From Plotosus lineatus (Eukaryota > Chordata > Actinopteri > Siluriformes > Plotosidae), in the NCBI GenBank assembly GCA_024760905.1, contig CM045732.1, positions 50,204,496 through 50,268,495 of the forward strand: 64,000 bases of DNA, given 5' to 3'. The position numbers and the translations under genes were made by a program. Every line of letters starts with the position of its first letter. Position 1 is the first letter of the stretch. Below, piece after piece: positions 48,721-61,257 of this stretch. The notes below the pieces were generated by a model. The model was not told the DNA's origin. It searched no databases and saw only the letters and a list, made by a program, of their open reading frames with translations.

Positions 48721-49464
48721 TAAATAAGTACAGCTGCTCAGTAATTCAATCATGTGTCAGCAGAGCAGTAAAAGTCTTGAAGATAAATTTCAAGGTCATT
48801 AGGTAATGTTCACATCAAACATCAATCTGTGGAAGGGCATTTCTGTCTGTGACACAAAATAGCCTCGAGGCGTCACAGAAAACATGATCAGAAAAACAAA
48901 GAACATCTTATTTGCAGAAAATGTTCAGGCTGAAACACCATGCTGATAAGTGAAGTCAAAAGAGAATGATGAGACTGGTTTGAGCTGACAGGAAGTATAT
49001 AGTAAGTCAAATAATCACCGTTTCCAACTATGTAGACAGAACAGCATTTCAGGATACAGAGACAATACATTTTTATTCTGTCTTCATTTAGCTGCGGGAT
49101 ATCTTTTCTCACAGAGATGTCACTCACTCTGGTTTTTTTGTTTTGTTTTGTTTTTTTTCAGTACCATTCTATGTAACCTCTAGAGCAGAGTTCACAGCCT
49201 TGGTTATGATGAACCCATTTTTTTGCACATTTTAGTTCTTTCTCTGATTCAAGCCATAGTCATGGAAAAGCTGTCAGTTCACAAATGAATTAAATCAAGG
49301 AAATTGGAAATAATGAAAATGCTTACATTTAAAAGGCAGGGGGTCATCCAAGATAGGAATCCCTACTCTAGAATGTGAAAATCCCAGAACACCATCAGCT
49401 TCTGAAATAGTCAAACAGCATTTCCTAATATTTATGGTCATCAAATTACAGTATGTCACTTTAA

Positions 49465-49580
49465 GGAGATCCGCTTAACCTTAATTAGGGTTGTGTGGAG
49501 GCTGGTGCCCATCTCAGTCGACTCTAAGCAAGGGCAGAGTACACCCTGGACCAAGCCATCAGGCCATTGCATGGCAGAAT
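49465..49580 (-). mobile_element. SINE 3' fragment (L2-type tail)
   Basis: CCGCTTAACCTTAATTAGGG...AGAGTACACCCTGGAC...CCATTGCATGGCAGAA is only the end of the GGCAGTGGTGG family. A (TG)n run follows at 49675-49702 with a G-run after it. 48721-49464 shows nothing recognisable. Confidence 0.7.
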
Positions 49581-49672
49581 TTAGTTCCTGGTACTTATAT
49601 CTAGAGGTGTTAAACCAATTAGTTCAAGCTTTCATGTACCATTTAGTTAACGCCACAGCCATCCTTGACCGG

Positions 49673-49705
<33 letters not shown>

Positions 49706-50229
49706 GGGGGGGGGTAATGGCATACGCTTAATTCCCTGTCAGTCACAACGCTCACCAGCCAATTATAGGCATCTGGGAGCTCATTTGTATGAGGCGGTGG
49801 ATAACATTTTCCCTTTGAGTGTTTTCAGGCACCTCCAAATACACATGCACAGCAGTTTGTAAAGAGGCGGGGTGGCAGCATCACATGTCATGGAGGGGGA
49901 CTGTGCATTGTCTCTCCATGGTTGGGTGGGATGGGTGGGAATTGGATATTACTAAAGTTAGAGGAGAAAATAGCGAGAGAAAAATAGATATGGCAGATTT
50001 GGTAGCAGACTATCCTGGTTTAACATGAGCAGAACGATAGGTGAAGATGGTTGCTGTAGTTTAATTAAATAATTTACAGTCAATAACATTGGATATTTGT
50101 TTAAATCCATGGTTTGCAATTACTACATCAAGTCTGCGACCCACAGATATCACTGAGCAGCTGCAGTTTTAACATTTTATTTTTTCTCAGGCTTTTACTA
50201 CAGCTTTGTACAGTTTCTGTTTGTTTCAG

Positions 50230-50680
50230 AGGATTTTTCTCTTCAGTCTTCTCTTCAGCAAGTCAAATGCATGCTCGTTTGGGTTAATGTTTGGTGACTG
50301 ACTTGACCAGTGTAACACCATCCACTGTTTTCCACTGACAGGGTTCTTTGTTGTTCGCACTGTTTTAGGAGGTTGTCTTACTGTATGGTGAAATTCATTC
50401 CAAATGCATCAAACTGACAGTGTTTCTGTAAACTTTTGAATTTATTCTTGGAGTTTTATGGATCAGTTCTGTAGTTCTTTGCAAATTCCAATCTGGCCTT
50501 AAGATTCATACTGCTGATGAGTGGCTTGCACGTCGTGATACTACCGCTGCATTTCTGTTCTCACAGTATATGAGCGGTGGATCGTGATCCTTGCACTGTG
50601 AAGGTTGCTGCTGATGTAACTGACGGTTGTTTCTGGCTTAGAAGACAACACTTTGCAGGTGGAAAGTGAATACAACTAAA
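50230..50680 (-). mobile_element. Tc1-like relic
   Basis: Antisense text such as GCAAGTCAAATGCATGCTCGTTTGGG, GGTTGTCTTACTGTATGGTG and CAGTATATGAGCGGTGGATCG looks like a degraded Tc1 transposase region. No frame survives and no ends were found, so this is tentative. Confidence 0.35.
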
Positions 50681-50946
50681 TTAGGGGAGAACATGGAGGG
50701 GGAATTTATTATTTTTAATATATTTAGATATAAATTATAGGGAATTTTGATCTAACATCTTAAACACAAATATCTTTAGTGTGTTGGCACAAACCAATAA
50801 TGTCACTATTTTTGTATAAAAATAACTGTTGTCATCTGGTATTTGGGTATGAATCACTGAGATCTGTGAGTGTTAAATCGTTGTTTCTTAATGTAACACA
50901 AGAGACATGTGGCTAGTTTAGTCATCTCAATGCAAGGGATTATTTA

Positions 50947-51393
50947 CACTGCCCAGCCAAAAAAAAGTTGCACACTTATACTGGAATATTTTCTTGGAAA
51001 ACCTTTAGCCTTGCTGACGGTGCATAATCTCAATAGCATTGTTTCAACACAAGGTCTTCTCAAGCACATCCTGAAAACTTTTAATAGGGTTAAGGCCAGG
51101 ATACTGGGGTGCCAATACATATGTGGAAATTATTCCTTATTCTCCCTAAACCACTCTTTCATTATTTAAATCCCCATTTTATATCCATGCCATCAAGGAA
51201 GAAAAAAGTTAATTGATGTGATAACCTGCTCATTCAGTACATTCAGCTCATCAGCTGCTTCATTTTAACGCTACATTGCTGAGCCCCAGCTCAACCAACT
51301 GGAGCATCAATACCATGGAGATTATGTGCTGAGATCAAAGCTATAAGATAAAAGAAAATATTAGATTATGCGACCTTTTTTGGCTGAACAGTG
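50947..51393. mobile_element. Short Tc1-like element with internal deletion (447 bp)
   Basis: Ends CACTGCCCAGCCAAAAAAAAGTTGCAC... and ...GCGACCTTTTTTGGCTGAACAGTG are inverted copies flanked by TA (50945-50946 and 51394-51395). The interior has GGCCAGGATACTGGGGTGCC and no intact frame. Confidence 0.82.
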
Positions 51394-51404
51394 TATGTAC
51401 ACAT

Positions 51405-51570
51405 AATAATGTACTAATGATCAGAATGTTCTGAGTGAGGCTCTTTATGTAATCTATGATGTCATGGATATGCTGCATGATGAAACTCATTCCAATTAGA
51501 CCGGATTGACAGAATGTTTTCATAAACTTCTGAACTCATTCTGCTGCTACCGTCATTAAATTAAAGATTA
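51405..51570. mobile_element. Possible further Tc1 relic
   Basis: Resembles text at 50390-50480 (GAAACTCATTCCAA, GACAGAATGTTTTCATAAACTTCTGAACTCATTC compared with GAAATTCATTCCAA, GACAGTGTTTCTGTAAACTTTTGAATTTATTC). The two may be copies of one family. 51571-53005 holds nothing else recognisable. Confidence 0.45.
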
Positions 51571-53016
51571 GTGAGTTCATTCCAGAAGCAGCGATTCAAG
51601 TCTTTTAATAAGATGATTTTTTTTTTTTTTTGTCTGGAGATATGACACTATATAATGAGTCAACTGTACAACTTTCTACAAAGCAAAACGTATGCTGTGT
51701 CATTTTTAAAACATCCAGTGCTGTTCAAGAAAACATTTTAAAAATATAACTGTGAGAGGCCATGGCTTTGGTATGCATAATGTGATTCATGACGTTAGCC
51801 TGGACCTTAAAGGCTTCTCCCTATGCTCTATTGTAGCCCCCAGATGGAACAAAGAATCCGAGCACAACACTCCAAAGGCCACTATACACATTCTCTGATC
51901 ATCAAGGGCCCTGGAAAAAATGCACAAACAGACACAGTCAAAGGGCTCGAACCCTTTACTGAGTCCAGCCAGTGAGTTTCACGGAATGCTAATTATAGTT
52001 TCTAGTTATACGACTTGCCGTCTTTCATCATTTTTCCCATGTTAGTCAGGAGTCATATTATTCTTAGTTTTTGTTAATATGTTTTCTAACTATAAGAGCT
52101 TTATTGTTTCTGGCTCTGAGTTTGTTAACTGAACAGATTTTCTGAGTATGGTGCATTTGCAATGAATTAATCTTAATGAGTCATATTTGTGTACAAGGCC
52201 TAGATTGTACTTGAACTTGATCATACATGCATTTGAAATGTAGAATATGTCTTCGATAGTTTTCAGACAACTAATTTTAACAGGACAAAAAACCCAGTGT
52301 ACTCAATTATACTCTCAGATGGAGCAGATAAGTACTGCAACAAATAAGAGGATAATCAGTAACTAAATTCAGAAAAAATGCCTCTTTCTGAGGATCTGCG
52401 CTATCAGACACAGTATGATACGAAGAATACGTGTTACACCTCCCTCACACACCTTAATAACTTTAATAAGTATTTGTATGGTGACACAATTTTTGTAAAG
52501 TTGTCTGTATAGCACCACAAGAGATCTAAAATTAAGCCATCAAGACTTGATAAATTCTAGGCTTCCAGCTTTTATTCAAATGCTAAACAAAAATATTGGG
52601 TCTCACATGTCCATTTGTACACACAGTCCCTTCATCACAGGATCAAAAGTAAGTGTACAGTTTACTAATGAGCAGTTTTGAGGTCCAGTGTCGGACTGGA
52701 GTTTAATCCAAGAGCTGAATTTACATTTGGCATTTGTTCATGCAAGATTTGTTGATGTAAGTGAATGTGGCCATTAGGCTGAAATAAAAAAGAAAAAAAA
52801 CCAAAACCCTGACATGTCCAAATTTTAATGCAAAGAATGTATGATAATCATATTCTTTGAAGGTTCTCACAGACTGCATAAAATGAGTTGTCAGGCTTGA
52901 TTTGGCTTGTGGGCCTCCAGATTGACATCTGTCACAATACGGGTTACAATAATAGCAATAAACAATAAATAGTTTCTACGGGGTGATCTTTCTTTAGACA
53001 TTTACAGATGCCATCT

Positions 53017-53322
53017 GGTGGCACGGTGGCGTAGTGGTTAGCACGTCCGCCTCACAGCAAGAAGGCCAGGGTCCGATTCCTGGCCTGGGCGTTTCTGTGT
53101 GGAGTTTGCATGTTCTCCCCGTGCTTGCGTGGGTTTCCTCCAGGTGCTCCGGCTTCCTCCCACAATCCAAAGACATGCACAGTAGGTTAATTGGCCATTC
53201 TAAATCACCCGTAGGTAGTCAACAACCCGGAGAGGGATGGGTGCCGCCAGGCCAAAATCAGCCCAAGTCTTGCCATGAAGGCGCCCCAACGACATCCCTG
53301 GATGTTAAGGGATAAGTGAAGA
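53017..53322 (+). mobile_element. DANA/Mermaid-like SINE with a third kind of tail
   Basis: Best-preserved head of this family here: GGTGGCACGGTGGCGTAGTG, then GGTCCGATTCC and GTGTGGAGTTTGCATGTTCTCCCC. After AATCACCCGTAGG it continues as GTCAACAACCCGGAGAGGG...GCCATGAAGGCGCCCC, unlike the L2 or RTE tails. A perfect 11-bp duplication AGATGCCATCT lies at 53006-53016 and 53323-53333. Confidence 0.85.
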
Positions 53323-53450
53323 AGATGCCATCTAGATGACTCCCTGTCTCTTGTGGATTTTCTTGAGGAGACAGCATTGCTGTCCAGCTCTATTCAGTAC
53401 CTCTTTATTTGTAATGAGGTCCTTATTTAATATTCTCACCATTCATCAAT

Positions 53451-53927
53451 CTTCTTCTTCTTCTTTGACTTTCGGCTGCTCTCTTCAGGGGTCGCCACAG
53501 CAAATCATCCGCCTCCACCTCACCCTGTCCTCCGCATCTTCTTTTCTGACTCCAAAGTTCCAACATTCAAAGTCCCCACTCTCAGTCCTAGACTCATGCC
53601 TTTCCTCTTGTCTCTCTGCCTACGGACACGCCTCCCACCTCTCCTTCTTCGACATCTTCGACCAACAGTAGTCCAATTTCCATCAGCACCCTGTTGATTG
53701 ACAGCACTGATGGCGGTCGTTGTTAACCCGGGCCTCGACCGATCCGGTATGGGGGTAATACTTCTGATTTGCATCATAAATATTTGGCATTGGTTTTACG
53801 TCGGATGCCCTTCCTGACACAACCCTCTGCATTTCTCCAGGCTTGGGACCGGCATGAGGGGGAGAGACACTGGTTAGTGCCCCCCCCCCCCCCCCACCAC
53901 ACACACACACACACATCATGGCTGCAT
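53451..53927 (-). mobile_element. Short RTE-derived retroelement: LINE 5' part joined to LINE 3' tail
   Basis: On the - strand it begins with a 5' region (CACTAACCAGTGTCTCTCCC), passes through RDKRKGMSLGLRVGTLNVGTLESEKK, which looks like the start of the RTE endonuclease, and then jumps to the 3' tail GCTGTGGCGACCCCTGAAGA...AGCCGAAAGTC and (GAA)n. Endonuclease core and reverse transcriptase are absent. A perfect 18-bp target duplication TTCTCACCATTCATCAAT lies at 53433-53450 and 53928-53945, so the short form itself was retrotransposed. Confidence 0.85.
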
Positions 53928-54342
53928 TTCTCACCATTCATCAATAAATAGTATATTTTATGGCATGGCCATATGGTGGCCCTTTTACATTTACAGGTTC
54001 TGTCACTTATTTTGTTCCAGCTCAGGTGGAATCTCCACACTGTCTGCTTGTCAAAAAATTGTGTTCATCCATTTCTGTGAGAGCTTTGGTAGTGTTCAGT
54101 CTTGCATGATTTCCAAGAGTGTTTTCTCTTCAAAAGACTGCTGAAGACTTCTTTAAAAGTTGCCTAATATCATAGTATATAGGGCAATTAGCTAAATGCT
54201 TCATGCCTGGTTGGATGTAACCCCAGTCCTGATACACGATTTGTTACTCACGTGTCGACCAATCAGACTGTGTGTGTTATAATTGCCATATAATAATATT
54301 AATATTTATATAATAATAATAATAATAATGGTGGTACCTGGT

Positions 54343-54650
54343 AATAACCTGGTGGTAGGGTGCTGGATTACTGATCTCAAGGTCGGGGGTTCAATGAAGC
54401 TAACTGGGTTATCAAAGGCTGGCCATGTCTCTCACTATCTCTGGTGTGAGGCATGTAAAAGAACCATTGCTGACTTTTGTCAAGAGTAGCTGCATAGCCG
54501 TCAGCATGTTTCTGCCCTGCAATGGCCTGGCAAGCTGTCCAGGGTGTACTGTGCCCACACCTAGAGTCGGCTGAGACAGGTTCCAGCCTCATCACGACCC
54601 AAAATAGGATAAAGTGGTTCAGAAAATGAATAAATGAATATTGTTGATTC
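54343..54650 (+). mobile_element. tRNA-SINE (GGCAGTGGTGG family), L2-type tail
   Basis: Partial head CCTGGTGGTAGGGTGCTGG, B box shortened to GGGGGTTCAATG by a deletion, body normal, tail AAATAGGATAAAGTGGTTCAG and AATGAATAAATGAATA. Confidence 0.8.
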
Positions 54651-54781
54651 TTAAAAAGAAGAAATGAAACTGAATTGGTTGATCATGACATTATTTCTGT
54701 GGTGAAGAAAGATGAACTCTAGCCAAGAACAGTCTTGAGGAACTACTATAGCTGTCAAAGTCTACAATAAAGAAACACCCT

Positions 54782-55029
54782 TCTTCTTCTTCCTCTTCTT
54801 CTTCTTCTTTTCCTCTCGGCTGCTCCCTTTTTATCAGGGGTTGCCACAGCGAATCATCTCAGTTTGATTTGGCATTGGTTTTTACGTTGGATGCTCTTCC
54901 TCACACAACCCTTTAGCAAGGGGCAGACACACGCTGATGACTTTGCAGCTACTCTTGTTGAAAGTCAGCAATGGTTGTTTTACATAAACGTACGTTTGAT
55001 AACCCAGTTAGCGGCACTGGGGGACAATC
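54782..55029 (-). mobile_element. 5'-truncated SINE with RTE-type tail
   Basis: TTCTTCTTCTTTTCCTCTCGGCTGC tail at left, body up to CAGTTAGCGGCACTGGGGGAC. A perfect 12-bp duplication AAGAAACACCCT lies at 54770-54781 and 55030-55041. Confidence 0.9.
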
Positions 55030-55079
55030 AAGAAACACCCTAAGGAATGTAAATACAGAGGGTTCATCTCAAAATGATG

Positions 55080-55260
55080 GGAAGTAGTGGCCCAGTGGTA
55101 GGGTGCTGGATTATTGATCCCAAGGTCTGGAGTTCAAGCTCCACTATCACCAGGTTGTTACTGCTGTCCTCCCAGTGCAGCCAATCAGGTTATAAAAGGT
55201 CAGCCATGTCTCTCACTGTCTGTGGTGAGAGGTTCACATGAAAGACCCATTGCTGATGCA
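55080..55260 (+). mobile_element. 3'-truncated tRNA-SINE (GGCAGTGGTGG family)
   Basis: AAGTAGTGGCCCAGTGG head to GACCCATTGCTGA; the tail is missing. 55261-55600 has nothing recognisable. Confidence 0.75.
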
Positions 55261-55604
55261 CTAATAACATTTGGACAATATATTAGGTGGCTGGGAGGAT
55301 GCAGAAGGTGTTTGGGAAATCAGACACAGATGTTCACAGTTCAATAACTACATTTAAGCATGATGATCTAAGGCTGACAGCAGCTGCCTTTATCCCTTCA
55401 TTTAAGCTGTACAACAAAAGTGCATTTTGCAAGAATACAGCATTATTGTGAACATTTTACTATTTGTCACATTTTGAACTTCCTTGTTGCATGACTTTTT
55501 TCCTACTGACATTTCAAAAATGATCAATGTCATGATCATCTGCTAACCTGACTCAAATAGGATATAGGCTATGACATCTTTAGGTTTCTGTATTATACAC
55601 CGAG

Positions 55605-55940
55605 GGTGGCACGGTGGTGTAGTGGTTAGCACGTCTGCCTCATAGCAAGAAGGCCAGGGTTCAATTCCCGGCCTGGGCGTTTCTGTGTGGAGTTTGTATG
55701 CTCTCCCCATGCTCGCGTAGGTTTCCTCTGGGTACTCCAGTTTCCTCCCACGGTCCAAAAACATGCACTGTTATAAATTGCCCATAGGCTCACATCGTGC
55801 AGAAGACAATGGCAAACCACTGCACTATCCTTGCCAAGAAAACCTCCATGAAGATGATAATCAAGGCATCATCCTTCATGGCAGGTCGTCAAGTCGTCCT
55901 ACGATTCGGAAGGTCCAGACCAGACCGGACACTTCATTAG
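55605..55940 (+). mobile_element. DANA/Mermaid-like SINE with the unusual tail of 45021
   Basis: GGTGGCACGGTGGTGTAGTG head, GGTTCAATTCC, body to CACTGTTATAAATTGCCCATAGG, then CACATCGTGCAGAAGACAATGG...CCTTCATGGCAGGTCG, the same extra segment as at 45021-45353. (TA)n follows at 55947-55980. Confidence 0.85.
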
Positions 55941-55941
55941 G

Positions 55942-55982
<41 letters not shown>

Positions 55983-56159
55983 TAGCAAGGCACAGTAGGG
56001 TTTGTTTTTAGTACATTTGCCTCACATTTACATTTTCAGCATTTGGCGGACAGCCTTATTCAGAGCAACTTACAGAAGCACTCTGCAGTCACTATCAGTG
56101 AATACATTCTACTACTGGCTCACTAGGACACATGCTAACTATAGCATCAGCCAAAACTC

Positions 56160-56470
56160 AGTTGGTAGAAGTTGCAAGAAGGTCCTGGGTTTGAGTCATG
56201 GACTCAGCTTGGGTGTTTCCGTGTGGGATTTATATGTTCTCTCTGTGTTTACATGGATTTCCTCTAGGTACTCTGGTTTCCTCCCACAGGCCAAATATAT
56301 GTACATAGGTTAACTGTCTGTTTTAAATTGCCTCTAGGTGTAAATGTGAACGGTTGAATGGGTGTCAGCCCTGCGATGATCTGGTGAGCTGTTTTGGGTG
56401 CACCCTGCCTTCACCCAGTCTTCGGCTCCAGCTTCCTCATGAAACTCGGAGCATTAAGAGATTCAACATA
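56160..56470 (+). mobile_element. DANA/Mermaid-like SINE, head incomplete
   Basis: GCAAGAAGGTCCTGGGTTTGAGTC, CTCCCACAGGCCAAATATATG and GCCCTGCGATGATCTGGTGAGC; tail diverged. 56471-57175 has only a (CA)n run at 56930-56959. Confidence 0.75.
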
Positions 56471-56922
56471 TGAGAGTGAGTGCACTGTAACCACAACGAC
56501 TGTCCATTTAAACTGTTAAAACAATTAACAGTTATTTAATAACTGACTGTAGCCCATATGTTGTTTTGCACAATTTGTCCTTACCTGATAATCACTGTTA
56601 AGTGACCGCCACAAAATTAACACTGCGTACTGTAGTGACTATTCTTAGTGCAGTACCTTCAGTGAACCTGTGTGCAGATCTGGAACAAGTGATGCAAATA
56701 GGTTGAAGTTTAAAAACACTGTGGACATATATTGGCCACTTATAAATACACAATACACACATCCACATGCACTGTTTAAAGCTCATATTTTCTCATCTAC
56801 CCATATATGATCATCATCTGACTCTTAATCAGGGTCGGCTTTGCAACACAGGAGCATTGTTAGTGAATATATTTGGTTGTTGAATAAAAATTTCACAAAT
56901 GCTGCCACATTTGAAACACTCT

Positions 56923-56960
<38 letters not shown>

Positions 56961-57175
56961 ATACCATGTTAGTCTCATTAATTCAGTGTGATAACAGGTC
57001 ACTAGATAAGATACAGGCTTGTTAAAAATATGTAGTTGGAAAGAGGCAGTAATTTTTTTCCCTTCTACTCGATAATTAAGGTAATTCTTCTAAATTGGTC
57101 AGTGAGTGCAATTACCAATCAAGACCTGTAGAATTTATTCAGAAAATAAATGAAATGAATGAATGTTGGATGAGA

Positions 57176-57512
57176 AGGGCGACATGGCAGCATAGTGGTT
57201 AGCACATCCGCCTCCCAGTAAGAAGGTCCTGGTTTCAAGTCTTGGGCTCGGGTGTTTCTGTGTGGAGTTTGTTTGTTCTCCTCATGCTTGCGTTGGTTTC
57301 CTTTCACAAGCCAAAGATATGTATGCACTTTAAGCTAATTGGCTGTTCCAGGTTGCCTCAAGTGTGTATGTTTGTATGTGTTTGTATGGCGCTTGCGTAT
57401 GTGTTGGCCTGGTGGTTCAGAGTGTACCCGCCCTCACCCAACGTCGGCTAATATAGGGTCGTGGCGAGGCTGGAGGCTAATAGGATTAAGCAGTTTGGCG
57501 AATTAGTGAGTG
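57176..57512 (+). mobile_element. DANA/Mermaid-like SINE
   Basis: GGGCGACATGGCAGCATAGTGG head, GTGTGGAGTTTGTTTGTTCTCC body, ending ATAGGATTAAGCAGTTTGGCG. Confidence 0.8.
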
Positions 57513-57656
57513 AAAGTGATTACAAAAGAAACACAAACACAGTAGTACTAGAACTGCACATTATTCAAACAATGGTGCCCTCTGGGGGAAATTCTTTATT
57601 TTTCAAAAAAACTTCATAGACTCAAAAGGAAAAATGTTTCGAGTTCGGAGGTTCAG

Positions 57657-58020
57657 TGCAGGGCGACAGTGGTGTAGTGGTTGGCACGTTCACCACATAG
57701 GAAGAAGTTTCCTGTGTTCGACTTCCAGACTTGGACATTTCTTTGTGGAGTTTACATGCTCTCCCTGTGTTTTGCGTGGGTTTCCTTCAGGTACTCCAGT
57801 TTCCTCCCATATGCCAAAGACATGCACATTAAGTTACCTGACTGTTCAAAATTGTCCCTAGGTGTGGATGGGTGAATGGTTGTTTGTTTTGCCATGTGAT
57901 GGTCTGGTGAGCTGTTCAAGGTGTACCATGCCTCTGCAAAGTGTTGGCTACGATAGGCTCTAGCCTTCCAACATCCCTAGTAGTAGAATTAAACAGTTTA
58001 GCAAATGAATGCGATGAGTG
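57657..58020 (+). mobile_element. DANA/Mermaid-like SINE, second copy in the same orientation
   Basis: AGGGCGACAGTGGTGTAGTGG head, CTTTGTGGAGTTTACATGCTC body, tail AGAATTAAACAGTTTAGC with AATGAATGCGATGAGTG. It lies about 145 bp after the previous copy. Confidence 0.8.
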
Positions 58021-59399
58021 AGATTTAGTGCCTTATGATACATGAACAGTTTCTGAACATGCATAGATGTGTAAATTTTATTACAGTCACTCAGACAAGG
58101 CGCAACTGAGCTGCTGCGGTTTAAGAGACACTGGGTCAAGTGTATCAACATTGACCATTTTGATCAGTATCCAAAAGCCATAACACTTGTGCAAACAATT
58201 TTTCCCTTATAATCCGAACACCTACGTATTAAAGAAAATAAGTCAGTCATATTTTTTGCATTAGTTGATATTCTGATTTTATTATTTTTTTTAAATAACT
58301 ATATTCACTTTTTAGAACATCACACAGATCAGCACAAATCTTGCAAGACTTCACAGTGTTGCATGTGTAATGATAACAAGAGTTCAAGAGAAAGGCACAC
58401 ACAGTGGCTATATAACCTAATGAAACAAAGCTTAACATCTGGAACAGAAATGAAACATGGCACTTTCACAAATCAGGAAAAGTCAAAAAAGACTGATTTA
58501 TAACAATAATCCATAAGCATGAAACAACTTAATCACTTCCAACTTTTGATTGTCCTTCATATCAAACTTATTTAGGTTATAAATACTGTACATGAATTTG
58601 TTAATTGCACAATTCTTCTAGTCATTGACTTTTTTATTTATTTATTCAATTTATTTTTTAACAAACACCTCCCAAAAATATAGTCTCACATATTGCACTA
58701 GTCACAGAATACCTACTAACATGCTCATACAATATAACAGGTGGACCTCAGATTCTCTAAAAGTAAGTTCATGTTCTTCCCTGCTGTAGTTCTTCAGGGG
58801 TTTACAGGAGAAAACTGGCATGAGCTACAAGCAACTAAACACGAGTCTAGACTGAGAATCAATACAGAGATGTTTTATGTATTGGCAAGTCACAGTGTAG
58901 AACAGCACAGACATGTCAACACCATTTAGTTGAAGTATATACTTAAAGCAAAGACTATTATGGAAATATACGTAAGTAAAATGATTCATCAGAAAATTAT
59001 TTATTGGTCTGTTTTGGGTTTATATTTTTTAGTACCTTTTAAGTTGTATTTTATTCAGTCGTTGCTAATATTATTATTTATCACCATGTATAAAAAGAAA
59101 GAAAAGTGTACCGAATGAAAATTCCCTTTTTTTTTTTTTTTTAACAATTTTAAATGATATGTTCTAGTGCAAACATTTCACTCTCTTTTATATAAATATG
59201 TGTGAAAATAAAGGTGATATTATCCTAAAACACCTGTTGCATGGAAAATACAAGTACACCCTGTAAATGATCACATTTTCAAGTCTATAATATTTGAAAT
59301 CAATTGTTTCACATTATGTGGCATTGATTGGAACCTCCTGCACATTGAACTGGTCTTATTTAATCAGTCTGACAAGGTACTAAAAATTATCTAAGAAAT

Positions 59400-59990
59400 T
59401 GTTATAAATTATTAGGAATAAATCATCCAGAAGTGGTGTGGAACTGGCCACCCCAGTAAAAGAAAATGAATGTGAAACAAACTCCTCAAGGAGTCTACGT
59501 TTCATCACGGGACAAAAACTCTTGCAGCTGTTGGTGTCAATATACATACGTATATCCAAAAAAAACCCCAAAATTAAACTTATATGGGATGCATACCAAG
59601 AGAAAAAAATCTTTCAGTCCTTGCTGTCCAAAAAGAATATTTGAGCAAGACAACAGTTTGCCAGTAAACATCCACAAAAAGTCTCAGTACACGTAATGAA
59701 GAAACTCATATCCCCTCTAATGCATTTTAAAGGAAATGTTATGGTTTGGGTCTGTTTTTCTGCCTCAGGGAGTAAGCAGCATGCAGTGCTAGATCAGAGA
59801 TAATGTGAAGCCACCTGTCTAAAAGTTAAAATATTGGTGGACATTTTACCAGGATCAGGTTAGCATGTCTTCCATTAAGAAAAGGTGAGCAATGAAGGCG
59901 AAACATTTGTTTTTCGATATGTTGAGAAAGAAAAAAAATTCAACTGTGTCCATGAAATGTGTGTATTTTTTTCAAATGACTGTTTAAAAA
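59400..59990 (+). mobile_element. Tc1-like transposase relic
   Basis: AAAGGAAATGTTATGGTTTGGGTCTGTTTTTCTGC at about 59731 translates to GNVMVWVCFSAS, the conserved M-V-W-G-C-F-S transposase block. Other parts are beyond recognition and the boundaries are guesses. The remaining sequence of 58021-60740 shows no gene. Confidence 0.5.
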
Positions 59991-60761
59991 AAAAAGATGA
60001 AATCAAATTCCTTTTTGATTTCACTTAGTGAACTATGAACACATAATTGAGTCTTTAAAAAGATATAGAATAAAACAAAAAAGTAAACATGCATAATCTG
60101 ATAATAATGTTCAGCATTCTGAAAGATAAAAACCTGAATCAAATGAGATCTTTGACTGAGTGCACTATGAGTGGATTACTATTAAACTGTACCAATTCGA
60201 CAGGTGACAAGTGCTAACAATAATAACAATAAACAATTAAGCAAATAATAACAATGCTTGATCATAAAATTGTAAGAGCCTGAGAAGTTAATGCAAGATT
60301 CAATTAAATAATAATTATTAGAGGTCTAGAAAATACTTGTAAGAGGTTATGAACTAGATAATAACAAGTCAATTATTAAAATTACCCAAATCATATCAGG
60401 GTTTGACAATCATTCATGTGTTATATGACTGCACTGACAAACAATAAACAATTTAACTGCATCACAACTTTTGCTGTTTTGCTTCTGTACACCACCACAG
60501 CGAATTTGAAATGAAGCAGTCAGGACGTGACTGAAATGTTTCAGCTAATGGACCCCTGTTTTCAGAGGGTCAAATGTCATTGGATAACAGAGTCACCAGC
60601 AGTTTCTTAGCCGGTCATTGAATCACTTCCAGATATTGCGTTTCCCAAAGTTGTGTAAATGTAAATAAAATATACTATCGTAAAAAAATTGTAAATCCCT
60701 CAGAGCAACAACAAACATTAGAAGATTCCAGATCAAAATTTGGTATAGTTTTAAATTGAAG

Positions 60762-61013
60762 GAGGCCGGTGGTGTAGTGGTTAGGGTGCTGTGCTCGTGA
60801 TCGGAAGGTTGCGAGTTCGAATCCCACTGAGACCCTCACTGTGCAAGGTCTGGGCAAGGTCTCAATCACAAGTGTGCCTCTGTTCACCCAGCAGTATAAA
60901 TGGGTACCAGTAAAAATATACTGGGAAGGTAACCTGCGATGGACTAGCGTGCTGAGGATAAGCACCGGCCTGATGAGCCACTAGGCTCGGGTGTATAAAC
61001 CCAACAGACTTTA
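60762..61013 (+). mobile_element. tRNA-derived SINE, second copy of the family at 145
   Basis: GGCCGGTGGTGTAGTGGTTAG A box, AGTTCGAATCC B box (about 60814), the TGCCTCTGTTCACCCAGCAG body, and an ACTTTACC tail followed by (T)n. This B box is much better kept than in the copy at 145. Confidence 0.85.
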
Positions 61014-61257
61014 CCTTTTTTTTTTTTTTTTTTAACCTTAAATTGAAGGAATACACTAGCGAGGTCAACACCATACAATCTAGAAGATTATGGAAGATGA
61101 TGATTGTAGAATTCTTTCCTCAGTGAAGAAAAACCCATTCAAATCTACATCCAAACCAGGATGATAGGAATATGAAGTAGTTTGTAGAGAAAAAGGAAGA
61201 ACTTCAAAGCCTGATCAAACAACACTACATAATCTGTCAGAAAGGATATACTGTACT

